NCBI GenBank assembly: GCA_910591455.2 | Contig: OU342815.1 | Span: forward strand, 17,253,806-17,317,805 | Length of the DNA stretch: 64,000 nt | Reading direction: 5' to 3' | Source: Pholis gunnellus | Taxonomy: Eukaryota; Chordata; Actinopteri; Perciformes; Pholidae | Shown: in pieces, positions 1 through 13,800 of the stretch | Layout of the letters: each line of letters opens with the position of its first letter | Position numbering within the stretch: position 1 is the stretch's first letter | Position numbers and translations under genes: made by a program | The notes under the pieces: generated by a model | The model's input: only the letters and a program-made list of their open reading frames with translations | Database searches by the model: none | What the model was told of the DNA's origin: nothing

Positions 1-1513
1 CAACGCTTATACTTCAGAAGGCAATGACAGACTATATATATATCGTAATCAATGCGTCCAGTTAGCAGAAATAAGGGCACAGACAACTGAATAGTTTTGT
101 TTAAATTCACCACTGTACGCACAGTGCATGCTGGAGAGTTTTATGTAAGTAAAAGTCAATACCAGAATGTAAAAATACTCTATTCAAAAGTGTGTTGGGT
201 TGTTTAATCTATAAGGCATTATATTTTATAACCTCATCATATATTTTCTACATAAAGTCTTAATCTGACAGATAAATGTAGTGGACTATTAAATATTCTC
301 CTCTGAAATGTACATCAGCAGCATTAAAGTGCAAAGCAGCAATGATGGAAATACTCAAGAACAAAATTGTGTTTGCAGTATTTGAGTAACTTACTTATTT
401 TCAGTCCCCAACATGATTTGCACTGAAGTTCCCATAAATTACTTGCAACTGATTAAAAAAAGATGCTTTTTTTTAAAGTAACTTACTTTTGGTAAGCAAA
501 TTGGGGTTCAATGTCTGACTCAACAGCTTGTAGACAAGAGCCGGGAACAATTAAGAGCTTGAGCAAAAGCCGCCCCTAACTACCCAGTTGTTCTTGAAAT
601 AAATTCCAAACAACCAATTTAGGTCACGTCCAGCTGGATATCTTCCAATCCGTCAGAGAGCATTTGTTATTTCTTTATATGAATACACTGCCGATTACTT
701 ATTTTCACTCAGAACATAAAAGTGATTACAAAATAAACCCAGAGTCCAGAGTTTAAATTGTTCATTATTGTGGGGGCGGTGGCACAATAGTGCTGTGTGT
801 TTTTGTGTTGTTGTGGAGTGCCAGTGTGATTTAAAGCTGCTGACAGCACCAGACGCTTACACTGCACTAGGCTCCTGCTGTCTCTCGTTCTCTATCATTT
901 GTATCGATGGGTATAGCCTGTCTGCTAGGCTGACAGTAAATCTCTACTTCTCTTCTCTCCCTTCTCACTCTCCCGCCTCCGTCACCAATCACGAGGCCTA
1001 CTCTGTCCTCCCTCTCTGACTTCTGCTCTCTCCGTTTCTAGCTTTCTTCAAGGTGTTCACATACTTAAATTTAAAGAAGATTTTTTTCAAAATGGCTAAA
1101 CTTGGCAATCTGAACTAAACACCTCATATTTTTACATTCTGCCGACCGTTTAACCTTTTTTGCAGAACACAAGTAAATAAAGTCACTGCATCTGCATATC
1201 TGGTCAATACATACAGATACATGTGTACTATGGTGTTTTGGGCAGAGCAAGCTAGGATTATTAATACGATCGCTAAATATACACTGCATTACATTGAGCC
1301 CAAAATCAGGCTTCAAATTTAAGACGTTAGAACATTTTCATGGGGGTGTGTTATCTCTGACAAACCAGAGAATCTTAATATCCAGGCATGAAGAGAAAAG
1401 ACCAGAACACAATACATAGAGATGCTTGACCAGTTTAACACCACAGTTCATTGACCTAGAGTGGCAACGTTACCGACCAACACATGTGTCTATCTCTATT
1501 ATCTCATACACAC

Positions 1514-1516
<3 letters not shown>

Positions 1517-1592
<76 letters not shown>

Positions 1593-1607
1593 AGGGAGAG
1601 AGAGAGG
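1517..1607. repeat. (AG)n microsatellite
   Basis: Uninterrupted AG dinucleotides from 1517 to about 1582, then GGGAGA interruptions to 1607. The apparent proteins made of repeated Arg-Glu or Ser-Leu in this stretch are artefacts of the repeat. Confidence 0.97.
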
Positions 1608-1828
1608 CCCCAAACACTACCTGTGTAGAATAATCTTTCAGTAGCAGCTCTGTCCAGCTTTGTTTCAGAAACCCTGTTGATGTTGTTGTTGATGTTTTGC
1701 TCAACCCACAACACATGCTCAGTAGGTTGATCATTGATAGGAACATGAACATTTTTTTTTGTTTTATTTTTTTCATTGAGTAATTATTGTACCATTTCAT
1801 ATTTTCTGCAGTGATGACCCCAAATCAA

Positions 1829-1972
<144 letters not shown>

Positions 1973-2040
1973 AGTTAAACAGTAAAAACATCATCCACAG
2001 TGTCCTCATACCTCACGAGGTAGAGCCCTCTCCTCGGCTC

Positions 2041-2882
2041 TTTCCGGCTCTTTCCGTGCATGTTGACGTTGGGTTCGTCCCCGCCTCTCCCAGACTGCTT
2101 TATGTCTGGCAGCAGAGACCATGCGCGGTCGCCATATTCCGGAGCACACCCCTCCCCTTCAGTCCCGTCACAGCGCGCAGAGCCACAGCAGCGTTGCAGG
2201 AGGCTACATACCGAACAACGCTACCACTGGGGAAGACCAGTGATACAGCAAAACCAAGACCCCAAAACGAGGACTCGGTGGAATGGATTAAACATTTGAA
2301 CGCATCCGTGAAGTGCTCGTATTCGTGTTTTACATCGCCGTGCACCGGAGGAGAGGTGGCCTGTTTACAATTTATTTCCTTTGAGCAAATTCGGCAGCTA
2401 GCGCGCCTCGCCTGTAGTGTGTGTTTAGCTAGCCGGTGATGGATACTGGCGGCTAGCTAGCTAGCTAGCTGACGTTCCTCTTCTGTCAGGCTAGCAGCCG
2501 TTATTAAGGCTAACTGACTCTGCGCGTGCTACTCTGCTTTTAGCACGCGTGGTCATTCCAACGTAGTTACTCATTGGCAACCCTACACCATGTTAGCTTG
2601 TGCGTAAAGTAAGGCACACGCGTAAAACACCGGTGACGTTAGGCCACTATAGCTTCTTCTGCCTCGCTAACTGTCACCACATATCATTTGGAATAGTGTA
2701 TGAGTGATCGCTGCAAATATTGGCACAACTTTGCCTGGTTTAATTGGGAACAGCTGATATATATATATATATTTTTTAATCGTGTTGTCTGTTGATCGAA
2801 GTTGAGTCAAAACGGCGCCGTTAACGAGCTGCAACCTTATTGCATTCTGCCAGAGAGCGACGACCCCCCGGATTCTCCCGAA
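2041..2882 (+). promoter_or_regulatory. TSC22D1 long-isoform promoter/5' UTR region
   Basis: CpG content rises sharply from about 2040. Around 2127-2142 the sequence GCCATATTCCGG joins a YY1-type core to an ETS-type CCGGA, a pairing common near TATA-less start sites. A palindromic (GCTA)n tract lies at 2452-2470. Short upstream ORFs would lie in the leader if transcription starts early: ATG 2439 to TAG 2456, and ATG 2590 to TAA 2607. An in-frame TGA at 2793-2795 closes the coding frame upstream, with no ATG between it and 2883. The transcription start is not determinable from sequence, so the limits are inferred. Confidence 0.55.
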
Positions 2883-5365
2883 ATGCATCATCCGGACGCT
2901 GCAGGAGACTCTGGCAGCGTTAGAAAGATGGCGCACCCGGCTGTCTTTCACAGGAGGGGTAGTAACACGGGCAGCGGGAGCGGCTCCGCGCTGTCAACAC
3001 CGGCCAACCCTGTGGTCAACAACAGCCACGTCCCGGCCGATGATTACCAACCCTCCCTATTGATCCAGTGCCAACCTCCTGCTGGCTCGTCCTCCCCGGG
3101 TCCCCATCATATTCCACCCCACAGCCTCAACCTGCACTCGCAGCCCCAGCCCACACAGTCTGTCGGTGCGCAGATAAAGAAGAAGAGTGGTTTCCAGATC
3201 ACGAGTGTGACTCCGGCACAGATATCTGTGAGCACCAACAACAGTATTGCAGAGGACACGGAGAGCTACGACGACCTGGACGAGTCCCACACGGAGGATC
3301 TGTCTTCTTCTGAAATCCTGGACGTGTCCCTCTCCCGAGCTAACGACATAGTGGGAGCAGAGAGGAGCTCCTCGGAGGAGACGCTGAATAATTTCCACGA
3401 GGCGGAGACCCCCGGAGCTGTCTCCCCCAACCAGCCTTCGCATGCCCTGAACCAGGCTCAACAGCACGGTGGGGGTGCCATGGTGAACGGCACTGTGCAC
3501 CATCACCATCCTCACCATCCTAACCATGCCCAGGTCTACCCTGGGCATGGGAGCACCCCGTCTGTCACCCAGAAAATGCCTTCAAATGTGGGGGTCCCTC
3601 AAGAGAATGTTTCCCAGGCCGCCCCTCAGCCTGTGGGTGTTGTGGCCCCGGGATCTGTCCCTGGAATGCACAGCTCTGCTTCGGGCACTACAGTTAGCAT
3701 AGTTAATCCCCAGACCAGCACTGTTAGTAATGTGAATATGTTGAGCTCTGCCAACGTGCCTGTGAGAGGGGGGATCAGCATGAGTGCTAGCGGTAGCAGC
3801 GGTGGCTTTCCTCTCAACGTGATGAGCGGAGGGCCAGTTGGTGCTGCTGCAGCCGGGGGTAACCTTATAACCAACACTAATGTCAGCATGATCCAGCAAC
3901 ACCAAAACACCAACTCCAGCATCAGTATGACCACTACTGCTGCCGGTGTCAGTACCTCTGGAGGGATCGGACTCTCCAGTGGGACCCAGGGGAGGGTTGG
4001 AGCTGCTGTGGTGCATCCTGGGAGTGCCCCAGCCCCTGTACCAGCCCCTGCAGTGGCTACCGCCAGTTCTCGCTTCAGGGTGGTGAAGCTGGACTCCAGC
4101 TCTGAACCATTTAAGAAGGGCAGATGGACATGCGCCGAGTTCTATGACAAGGAGACCCCCGCCTCTGCTCCCAGCTCCTCTGCGTCCGACGCCGGGTCTC
4201 TCAGCATGCGTCAGTTTGTCTCCGAGAGCTTCGCTGGGGCCTCGGAGAGGGAAAGCACAAGTGGTAGTTCTGTGAGTAGCACCGTGAGCATATTGAGTCA
4301 CTATACTGAGAGTGTGTGCAGTGGAGAGGCTGGGGGACCCCCGGCACCCCAACATGCCCAGGATTATGCCTCCCCTCCTCAGGGCTATCAAGGAATCCTC
4401 CCCAGTGGCTTAAGCATGGGTGTGTCCCAGCCTCAAATGCACCACACGGACATTACCCATTCACATGTGAAGGCTACTGTGGCTCCCACTAACATTCATC
4501 ATCCAGGCCACCAGACTGCCAGCGGTCTCCCTACGTCGGCTTTACCCAACCAGCAGCTCACTTATGCCCAGGCAGTTGCTAATCAATCCTCAGGCACCAC
4601 ACAGGGCCTAGTCGGTGTTCAGCAGCAGCAGCAGGTAGGCTATGCAACGCTGCAGCAGCAACCACCTGCTACTCCCCAAGCAGCTGCATTGCAGGTGAGG
4701 CCACCTGAGTACACCCATCCACACCAAGGTGTCCCTCAGGCTGCTGCTTCTCAACCTCTGTCCCACCAAGCTGGATTGGCCCCCTCCGGGTCAGCCAATG
4801 GAGCGTGTCAGATGATGGGAGGCCCGCACCTTAACGCACAGCCCCAGCAGCCAACCGCCTCCAGTATGCCCCCTCACATTGGACTACCGGGTCTTGGCCA
4901 GCATCCTCAAAGCCACCAAGTCCATCAGGACTGCCAGCAGCAGAAGCAACAGTCACTCCCAATGCAAATCCAAAACCCGGGCCAAGTGTCTGCCCCAAGT
5001 GTGCCTCCATCCAACCCTCAGAGCGCCCACAACGCTGGGAACAGTGGTAGGATGCTCTCACAGAGCCAGCTGTCTTGTGTCGGCCTGTCCCAGGACCACA
5101 GCAGCATCCTGGCCTTGGCTCATGCCGCCCAGGCCAGCGCCCTCTACGCCAGTCTGCCCACCTTCACCACCACTCAGCTGCAGGATGCCCAGCGGCTGCT
5201 CCTCCAGCACCAGTCGGCTCTGTTGGGGCTGCCCAAGCTGTCGGGCGGGGAGGCCGGATCTGGATTCAGCGCTGGCCAGGGTCAAGAAGCCGAGGGCTAC
5301 GCCGCTACCGCCAGTGCCTTAACTGCATCCGCTGGTCTCAAGACTGTTGATGGAGAGGAGGATGG
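2883..5365 (+). CDS. tsc22d1: TSC22D1 long-isoform first coding exon
   Basis: Encodes 827 residues plus two bases of a Gly codon and ends at GG|GTAAG. Start at 2883 (MHHPDAAGD) matches the family N-terminus. A second Met at 2928 (residue 16, RKMAHPAVF) has a stronger context (AAAGATGGCG) and may also be used. Residues about 99-184 are a highly conserved block with KKKSGFQITSVTPAQI, then an acidic segment and SSSEETLNN. A second block near 395-420 contains SSRFRVVKL and FKKGRWTC. GFQI and RFRV look like the RFx[V/I]-type motifs that dock CCT domains of the SPAK/OSR1/WNK/NRBP group (family knowledge). The rest is low complexity: Ser/Gly, a His-rich patch near 210, and Gln runs. No frameshift is seen. 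Confidence 0.95.
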
Positions 5366-8300
5366 GTAAGACATTTTTGGTTTATATTTATTTGATTGTT
5401 TGTAACACACTTGACCCACAGTTTAGCACTAGTCGGGAATCAAAGCAGTTTACAGCGAGATGCTTCGTGTTCAGAGTTTTTCTAGACCGACTCAGCATTC
5501 AGATCCTGTTTGAAGCTGGATGATTTGGCAGCTGTGAGGGAAGAAACGTGTTATTGTTTTCCTAGATAGACGGCAGACAGTTACCAGGCGGCTACTGTCC
5601 TCTGTCAGTGGAACACAGGGCAGGACTCGGCCGGCTGTGACGCCTCCTGTCTTACTTTATCAAGTGGCTGCAGTGATTCGGCATTTCACCTCCTAGCCTG
5701 ACTAGACGAGACTGACTCCTTGCTTGAATCCTGACTCCTTACAGGGCACAATTTCTGCTGGGTTCACAGTTCGCTGAACACTCTCTCTCTCGCTCTCTCA
5801 GCTCATTTGTTGTTTTACAAACAGGAAACAAGGCAGAAGTTATTGAACTAGAGATAGGTAGGTAGCTGCAAATGTGACAAATGACCTAAATAGTCTTTAT
5901 TCTACAGGCGAAACAAAACATTGAAGACAATATTTAATTGATATTTTAGAAAGCTTAAACATGAAGTTATGACGAAGAGATGGTGGGTTTACTTTTTGAC
6001 GTGAAAAGTATAGTCCAGTTGTCCTTTACCATCACTAAGAGCTTATTGATTTTATTAACAGCTTTCTCTCTCTTTTGCTCTCTCTCTTTCTCTTTCTGTC
6101 TGTCTGTCTGTGCCTCACCCAGAGAATAACACTCCAAACAAGCTGAAAGTCCAGTGGAATGTACCCCCCAACAATCATTTTTAAGAAGTGATTTTGAGGT
6201 TTCAGGGGAATTTTAATCACTCAGGAAATTGCCCACATTTCAGTCGCTCTTAAATCTTAAGCCCATTTTCCCAACGTCTGAAAATGTTCTTATGACCTAA
6301 GCTTCTAGGATGTTTTGCATACCAGAGTTATAATTCTAAAGATAATTAGATCACTGGACTGGTCATTACTGGGTCTGTGGAGTGTAACATGGATGTAATT
6401 AGTCTCTATGAGCCAGTTGGATGGATACTTAAGGATGGCTACTGTTCTCACATGACGTTTAACTCTGGGGAATGTGAAATCTATGGGGATCAGGTGGATT
6501 ATTGTCTTTGATGATAAGAAGCATTTGGGTGAAACCAAAGCCCTCGTTTCCAATGAGAAAGACCGTCTCGGTGAATTAGGCTCACGGTTAATTTCTCAGT
6601 AGTTCACCTGCTGAAGTTGACTGGATGGCTGCGACTGTAAACGTCTATTTGTCTCTCATTCTTAACCAACCAGCCTCCATCGACGACAAAACTGTGCAAA
6701 CCCAGAGATGACAGCACAGCCTCATCAGATAATGCTACACATGCCCATGCACACTTACAAAGACCACAAACTATTCATGTTCCAATCAAGATATTCAAGA
6801 TGTTAATTTCTAGTCTAAGACTACATTTGAAGTACAGACAAACCACAGCTGTGTTTAATTGGAGCATACATTAAGAAACGTAAACTGCTGCACAGGGTTA
6901 GACGTACAAATGAAAATGCTGAACCTAAGAGTTTTTTTTTTTTCCTTTGCTCAACATGAATAAGATCACACTGAGCCCCCACAGAGCTTTTCAGCAGCTG
7001 CTTGACCCGTCTAACCACCGTTGAGGTCGAGCTTCTTTTCAGCAACCGCTTCACTGATCAGAGTTCCTCTTCCATTTTTACCCACGCAGCTATGTGCAAT
7101 GCTGGGGGAACCTGAGCTGTGGATGAAGTCCAGCTTAAGCACTCCAGCATCAGTTTCCCCATTCATGACAGTGAGTCTGTAGTGTTTATCGCTAACAGCG
7201 TTTATTTAAGTTGAGTGTTAATTTAGAAGTTGGTTGCGGATAGTGCTGTGCGATATGACCAAAAATGTATATCACGGTATTTTGCATAACTTTGGCGGTA
7301 CCACGGTATATCACGGTATTATTTTCAAATGCATACACCTCACCATAAGGCCAAGTGTGCGGAAGAGAAACACTTTTATTTCAATGTTTTCGCAGCACTC
7401 GTTTAGGAATGCGGTCTTTTCAGCAATTTCAATTGTTAAAATCGACCAGAGATATTTGACTTTCACACATACATTTTCATGAGATCTGCTCTATGATGTC
7501 TTTCCTTGTCTCTCCTCCCTGTGTCACGGTGTGGGTACATCTCACTAGAGTAAGGAAACGTTTCAGAATACCCTTATTTGATTGGCTAAACTGCATCACG
7601 TGACGTGATTTACAACGCATTGGTCGGCGTTTTTCCTGCACCGCTTAACAAGCGCCTTAACAAGTGCCGTAAATGCTGGAAAGGAGCGTGAATGAGTGCG
7701 CTGCATAAGGCAAAGGCCCGCAACCCACTGAAAACAGGTCCGCGGCGACCCACCAGTTGAGAATCTCTGGTCTGCAGGATCGTGACGAGCGGTGAACAGT
7801 TGTTCGTGTGGCGTCGTGTGGCGTGTCTTCCGTCTCTTCCGCTTTCCTTCACCTACATTCCCCTGGGTCCTAAGTCCCTCCCGTTACAGCGTCTTATCAC
7901 CCTCTACGTACCAACGTACATCTATTACAAATGCCACACATATTAAACGTAATCAGCGTTGCATATGTGTCAAACTCTGTCGGTGCATCTCCGGTCTGTC
8001 TATGTTCATCCTGCATCAATCTGTTCTGTTCTTTAATGTAACGTTGTGCATGTGATGAGCCTCTCCCGGCTGTTAGCAGACTGTTGCGCTAGCAGGCGAG
8101 TGAGCTGTACCCAGCATGCAGTTCGGCGGTGAAATTATATAAATGTACAATTATTAGTGTTACAAATTGTTTCTGTGTCACAAACTGTTGTGTCGTGGTG
8201 TTTTGCCCTGTTAAATAGCGTTAGTTGTGGGTTATTCATTGTTGTGTTATAAAGTTAGAACCATGATCAAGGGTCCCTCTCAATACAGTTAATAGAACTA

Positions 8301-9380
8301 GCTCCGACTGTGACGCAAGCCGCGGCGAACAATGTATTTTGCCACCTGCTGAAGATTGACAGTTGTTGATAGACTGTGCTCCGGTATGACGGTATATGAA
8401 AAATTCATATCGTACGGGAAATTAATACCGGTATACCGCCCAGCACTAGTTGCGGATTTAAAAGTCCTTCATATATCTGTCACTCATGTTTCAAACCTTC
8501 AGATGGAAGATGTTTTGTTCTATGTTTAATGTAAAGCACTTTATAAACACTTCAAATTACACATTTTTTACCACGATTGGTTTTATTCATTATCGTAGAT
8601 GTTGTGATGAGATCTGGCTCTGAACTTATTTCAGATACTTAGCTTCTTGTTTACAGTGGTTGATTTCTAATTACAAAATATATTGGATGTTTGTGAGACT
8701 ATAACTTCCAGTTTATACTTTCTTTTCCAAGTAACACCAAGTGGCTCTTAGTTGGTACTTTTAATTTGTAAGTACATCTGGAGAAAAAGTGTTTTTATAA
8801 GCAACCATTTAAGATTTGGTCCAAGTACTTTTTACTTGTGATATGATCTTAGTACGGTTCTGTTTTCTGTTGTTTAGGTCTTATCCTAATCCTCATGAAG
8901 CGATGTTGGCAATAACAAGATATTAAATTATTTCGAAAAAAGTCCTTGGAATCTAAAATGATAAATTGACGGACTGTTATTTTGGCTTTTAATCAAGAGA
9001 AGCAGTTTCAGATTATTTCGCTCACGTATTCTTTTGCGATAAGATCTTACACATGCAAAGATGAACAATATCATCACTTAATATTGGTTGTTTGCTTCGA
9101 TTCAATTATGCTAATTACTTCCTTTCATATATACACCTGCCCAACATAACGATTTCTTCTGCAAGTCTGAGACGTCGAAAGCTTTCAGCATCGGTATTGT
9201 GTTGAATATTAGAAGTGAACATGGCTGTTGTGACTGAAGAAAGCCCATTGTTAAAGCGCTGGGGTCGTGAAGTGGCAGAAGTGAAGCCAGGTTTGTGGTC
9301 AAACCAGCCTTCATCTTTATGCTGAAGCACCTGCTGTGCCAATGCTATGGTCTCATTAAAATGAATGAGGATGCTGCAAC

Positions 9381-9464
<84 letters not shown>

Positions 9465-10760
9465 AGAATGCGTGGAGGCTCAGGGGAATGTGGCTCTGGC
9501 TGGCAGCATGATGCTATCTCTGCTGTGCCCGTTGCTCATTGTGTGCGGAGATCAACGAGATCCCCAAAATGTACACCACACAGAGGAAGTGACCCGACCT
9601 GAACCCAACCCAACTTAGTCAGGTCTACTTGCGCTGGCTGAGGACACAGCAGACTGGACCAGATGGAACCAGACTGAGCAGAGTTGTGTTCCAGCTCTGA
9701 TAAATCCGGCCATTGTGTTGCTCCACTATCGATGGTTGTGTTTGAGCATTGGCTTTGGGGAGGTTGTACCATAGACTTTGACAAACCTGATGTGCATATG
9801 TTGCAGTCATGGGCCACATCTTGGTTTGTCTCTTGTTCTGAACCCAAACCCACCTCCGTCTTTCCTCTTCAGTTAAATAGGTATCATGATGTAGGATGGA
9901 TGGTTTTCTTGCAACATGTTGTGAAATCAAAGATCATTAGTCTGTGGTGTAATACTAATGTAACTATACATTTTTTAATATTGTTGTATTTTCAGTAGCA
10001 AACACCCCCTGTTGGTTTGAAACACTGCTCTAAACAGTAGTGGTGTAACGGACCTCTGTCGATCCGTACAGATCCTCCGTCACGGTTCGGCACGCATGTG
10101 AAAAGTTTTACAGACAGTCGTTATCCGCCAATATCCAGTAAAATATGCGATCAGGACATCGGCATCTACAAACACTCTAACTCAGTCACAGTTATTTTTT
10201 GCAGCAAATGCACCAATACGCAGCAGCGCCCGGCTGTTGCCTTCTTGTTTTGTTGTCTTATTGAGCTCTGGCTTGTCCACAGTTGCACTAAAAGTAAACA
10301 GCATTTGTTATTTGTTATGCTGCTGACCCCCCCCCCCATTCCCACTACATAGACCGAGCCAGAGAACACCAGAACACAGCAGAGCAGCAACAAGCTGTGT
10401 GCGAGGACTCACTACACACCGCTGAATATTTAGTCTGTCTGTCTAAGCCGAGCGGTGAAAGCATGAATGGCAGAATGAAACGAGGAGATTGTGAGAGATA
10501 TAGAGGTTAATACAAACCACCCGTATTTGCATATCTCTGTATAAATCACCCCTCGTCTTTGTCCTTTGCTTGTTTGTATGCTTTGTACAGATCCTTCATT
10601 GATTTCATTTACCCCCCCCCCTTTCAGGTTTTTTTTCATCGATAAACAGGATTGTTTCACTTAAGAGTGCAGTGGGAGAGCTAATGGTCTGTAATGGAGG
10701 ATAATGGATTGTGTTTTTAGCCTGCCTTTCATCTATGGGAAAATTACCCTCCCACCCCTG

Positions 10761-10801
<41 letters not shown>

Positions 10802-13800
10802 TCATGATGGTCTATCCTAAAACTGCTCTTGTCTGTTTTTGTTCTGCTTCTTTTTGTAGCTGTTCATTACCGGCAGAAGCAATTAGATTGCTGCCTCAAC
10901 TATTGTTTGTTTGTTTATTTATTGTCTTTCCACTGAGGGGTCCTGTAGTGCATCAAAATCAATCGGCTGAGTCATGTGATCTTTGGTCATGACTCCATAA
11001 TCGCACTCGGAATGCGTTGTCTTGTTGAGAGGTTCAATGTTTGCCTCTCTCTTGGTTTCTTGTGTGTGTGTGTATAAGACAGTTTGTAGCGCTGCAAAGA
11101 CAAAGTAGTCACCAAAATATAGGATTTTGTGGTGGATTGTCGTGCTGACTCATTTCGTTATTAGTCCAGGAGAACATAGACATCTCTTTTTCATCACAGG
11201 GCAGTGGACAGTCCTTTCTATAGTCATTGTAAGTGTCCTGTCTGTGTACGTACGGTACCTCTCTGATGCTTACCAGCTCACTTTATAGGGCTATGGGTGG
11301 GTGATTTGGCTAAAATCTTCTGTCGGTATTTATATCACAGTAACCCTATATATCGCAAGAAAGAAAATAAACATACCGTGCTTTTGTTTTTAACTAAAGT
11401 TCCAAATAAAAGAAAAAAATAAAGACTCAAAACTGTAAAACAAAAAATTCAAAATGGAGGCTTTAAGTTTCCTGAGAGCAATCGTTTAAACTGTTACAAG
11501 TTTCAAGTTAACATGTGGTCATAAATACCAACCTGACTTCAGTCAGTGCAATAAAAAACATCACACAAAGTTGTATTTTAGAGCATATCCTAAAAGAATG
11601 TGCTCTTTTATTTCAGAAAGCTGACGACACTAAGATAAACTCCAGTATGCAGATGATCTGTAATAAGTTCTGTCTCTTCTCGGGTTGATTGGATTTCTTC
11701 CTGCTGCTCCGTATTCACTCTCCAGAATCTCGTCACCGTGCCAGGCAGCTGGATTTATGCGGAAATAGAAACGGTATTGCCAGAAATCTGTCGGCGGACA
11801 CGTTTCTACCGTTATAGGCGTTTATATACCGTTGTGACGTGTTGGAGGTTTAATGTTCAACCGCTCATTTCTTATTGTTAGGCCTCAGTGGGCTGCCAGT
11901 GTCATCCCCCTGAACATGCAGGCAATGTGCTGAGTCATGGTCGGCATTCCTGTGGCCAGAACACTGTCCAGTCAGCTCCAGGAATCTCACACACGCATAA
12001 ATGTAGAGAATGCAGGGGATGACTTTGCTATCGGCGTACGCATTCCTGTTTTTCTTTCTCCTGCATGTCTTTGATACTATATGTATAGATTCATCTTATG
12101 ATTATTTACATGATTTATTGTATTGTTTGTCTATAAAATAGTAAAAGATGTCTGTTACTTTCTCCCCACAGTCGAGGCGACATCTTTGAATGACTCGTCC
12201 AAAAATTGAAGGGTGCCACTATAACTTTTCGAGGCCCCGATCACGTTGTTTTGCCGCCAATGCCGATTTTTAATGCGCCATATTGGCCGATACAGAATGT
12301 TTTTGTTTTGTTATAGCAGCTGGTATACAAGACTCGAGGCAAATTTTATCCGTACAATTAAAAAAAGTTATCCTTTTACTTTATTATAGTCATCTATAGT
12401 GGACACAATTCAGCCCGGCACTTGTTTAACACCGATTTCCTGCTGAAGTATTCTAACCAACCTGCTGATCATCATGCCGTGTCACGGGGGTAACCGCTGA
12501 TTTGTGCGGTTTGCTCAAGTTGTTGTGAGTCTCGTAGTTTCTGCTGTGATGACATGAGAGCTCTATCCAGAGAGAGTCTTTTCCCATCGGGGCTGATATT
12601 CATTCACTCAGCTTTGTGTGAGCTAATCCTCTTCTCTATGCTCGGTGGCTGAATGAGGAAGGCTGCTGGAGGTGGGGGGGGGGGGGGGGTTTCCTTAATA
12701 GCCTAGCCTTGTCTTAATCGCATGAATAAAGCACAGAGACACTTTGCTCTTCATCACGTGTACGTCTGGTACTTTAAAGTGTACTGTACTCATTACTCCC
12801 TATATTTATTCAGGTAGTGTGTGTGTGTGTGTATGGGGGTGGGGGTGAGTTATACGATCGTGTGTGCTTTTCATCTTTTGAATTCTGAATTTAATGCTGT
12901 TTTTGAAGGCAGACTGTCTATGTTCAGTGTTGTTTACAAGTCCAGCTCACTCTACCCGCCCTCTTCTGTTTGGAGTGAGCAACAGTCTGAAGTCACACAT
13001 TTCCTTTGGTCTCTGTCGCACAGTCACTGCAGCATGAACTCCCATCTATTGCCTCCCTGCAAACCAGCTGTTAATAGTGCTGTACTGCCCCCTGCTGGTT
13101 GGCAAGCTGGGAGCTGCCCACATACATCAGGCTCTTCATAATGATAATAATCACCTTTTTAGATTTTTGAGGTTAGCATGAACTAGTTCATCTCTACTTT
13201 TCTAAAAATTGCATTTTCCATGAGTGGTGGTGCAGCTGAGGGTGAGTCTGTGCTGGAGCTCCTCGTGTGCTTCAACTTGACTTGAGAGTCTAGTCACGTG
13301 AGAGTTATTGAGGTCACAAATCAGTTGTCGGAGTCGTTAATGTCACAGAAATGTGAATTGTTATGAAAGGAACTCATGAGCAGTGTTGCAATCCAGTCAC
13401 AGGAAGTGGTAGGAAGGGTTGAGGAAGGGCTTGCAGGTTAAACTTCTCACAGGCAGAATGAAAACATACATGTAGCAAAAATATACATATTGCTAGAAAT
13501 GCACATATGTTTACCCGTAGAGCTGTGTAGTGTAGTTTGGCTGTAAAGAGCAAATATGGGCATGTGTTACAGTACAAATTCCTCATTAGCTTGTACATCA
13601 TGCTAATGGGAGTGGGTATGAATGACATCAATAGATTTGTCCAGTGCAGTTGTTGTTTTTTTTAAATAGAGGGTGTCAGATGGTTGGAAGATGGAGTTGT
13701 GGAGGGGGTGTGAAGGGTCCTGTGTGATGATGGTGGTTTTACGTTTATCTGAGTTTATCATGTGCCGACTGGTCAGAGGTCTGGAGTGAAAGCTGTGATG

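Noticed and set aside
2802..2882. Upstream extension of the TSC22D1 frame starting at 2802
   Set aside because: The first codon there is TTG, not ATG, and an in-frame TGA lies just upstream. The first in-frame ATG is 2883, which matches the family N-terminus.
3582..4391. 269-codon minus-strand open frame inside the TSC22D1 large exon
   Set aside because: It is the antisense of a GC-rich, biased coding exon with strong family matches on the plus strand, and it has no recognisable domain. A shadow frame.
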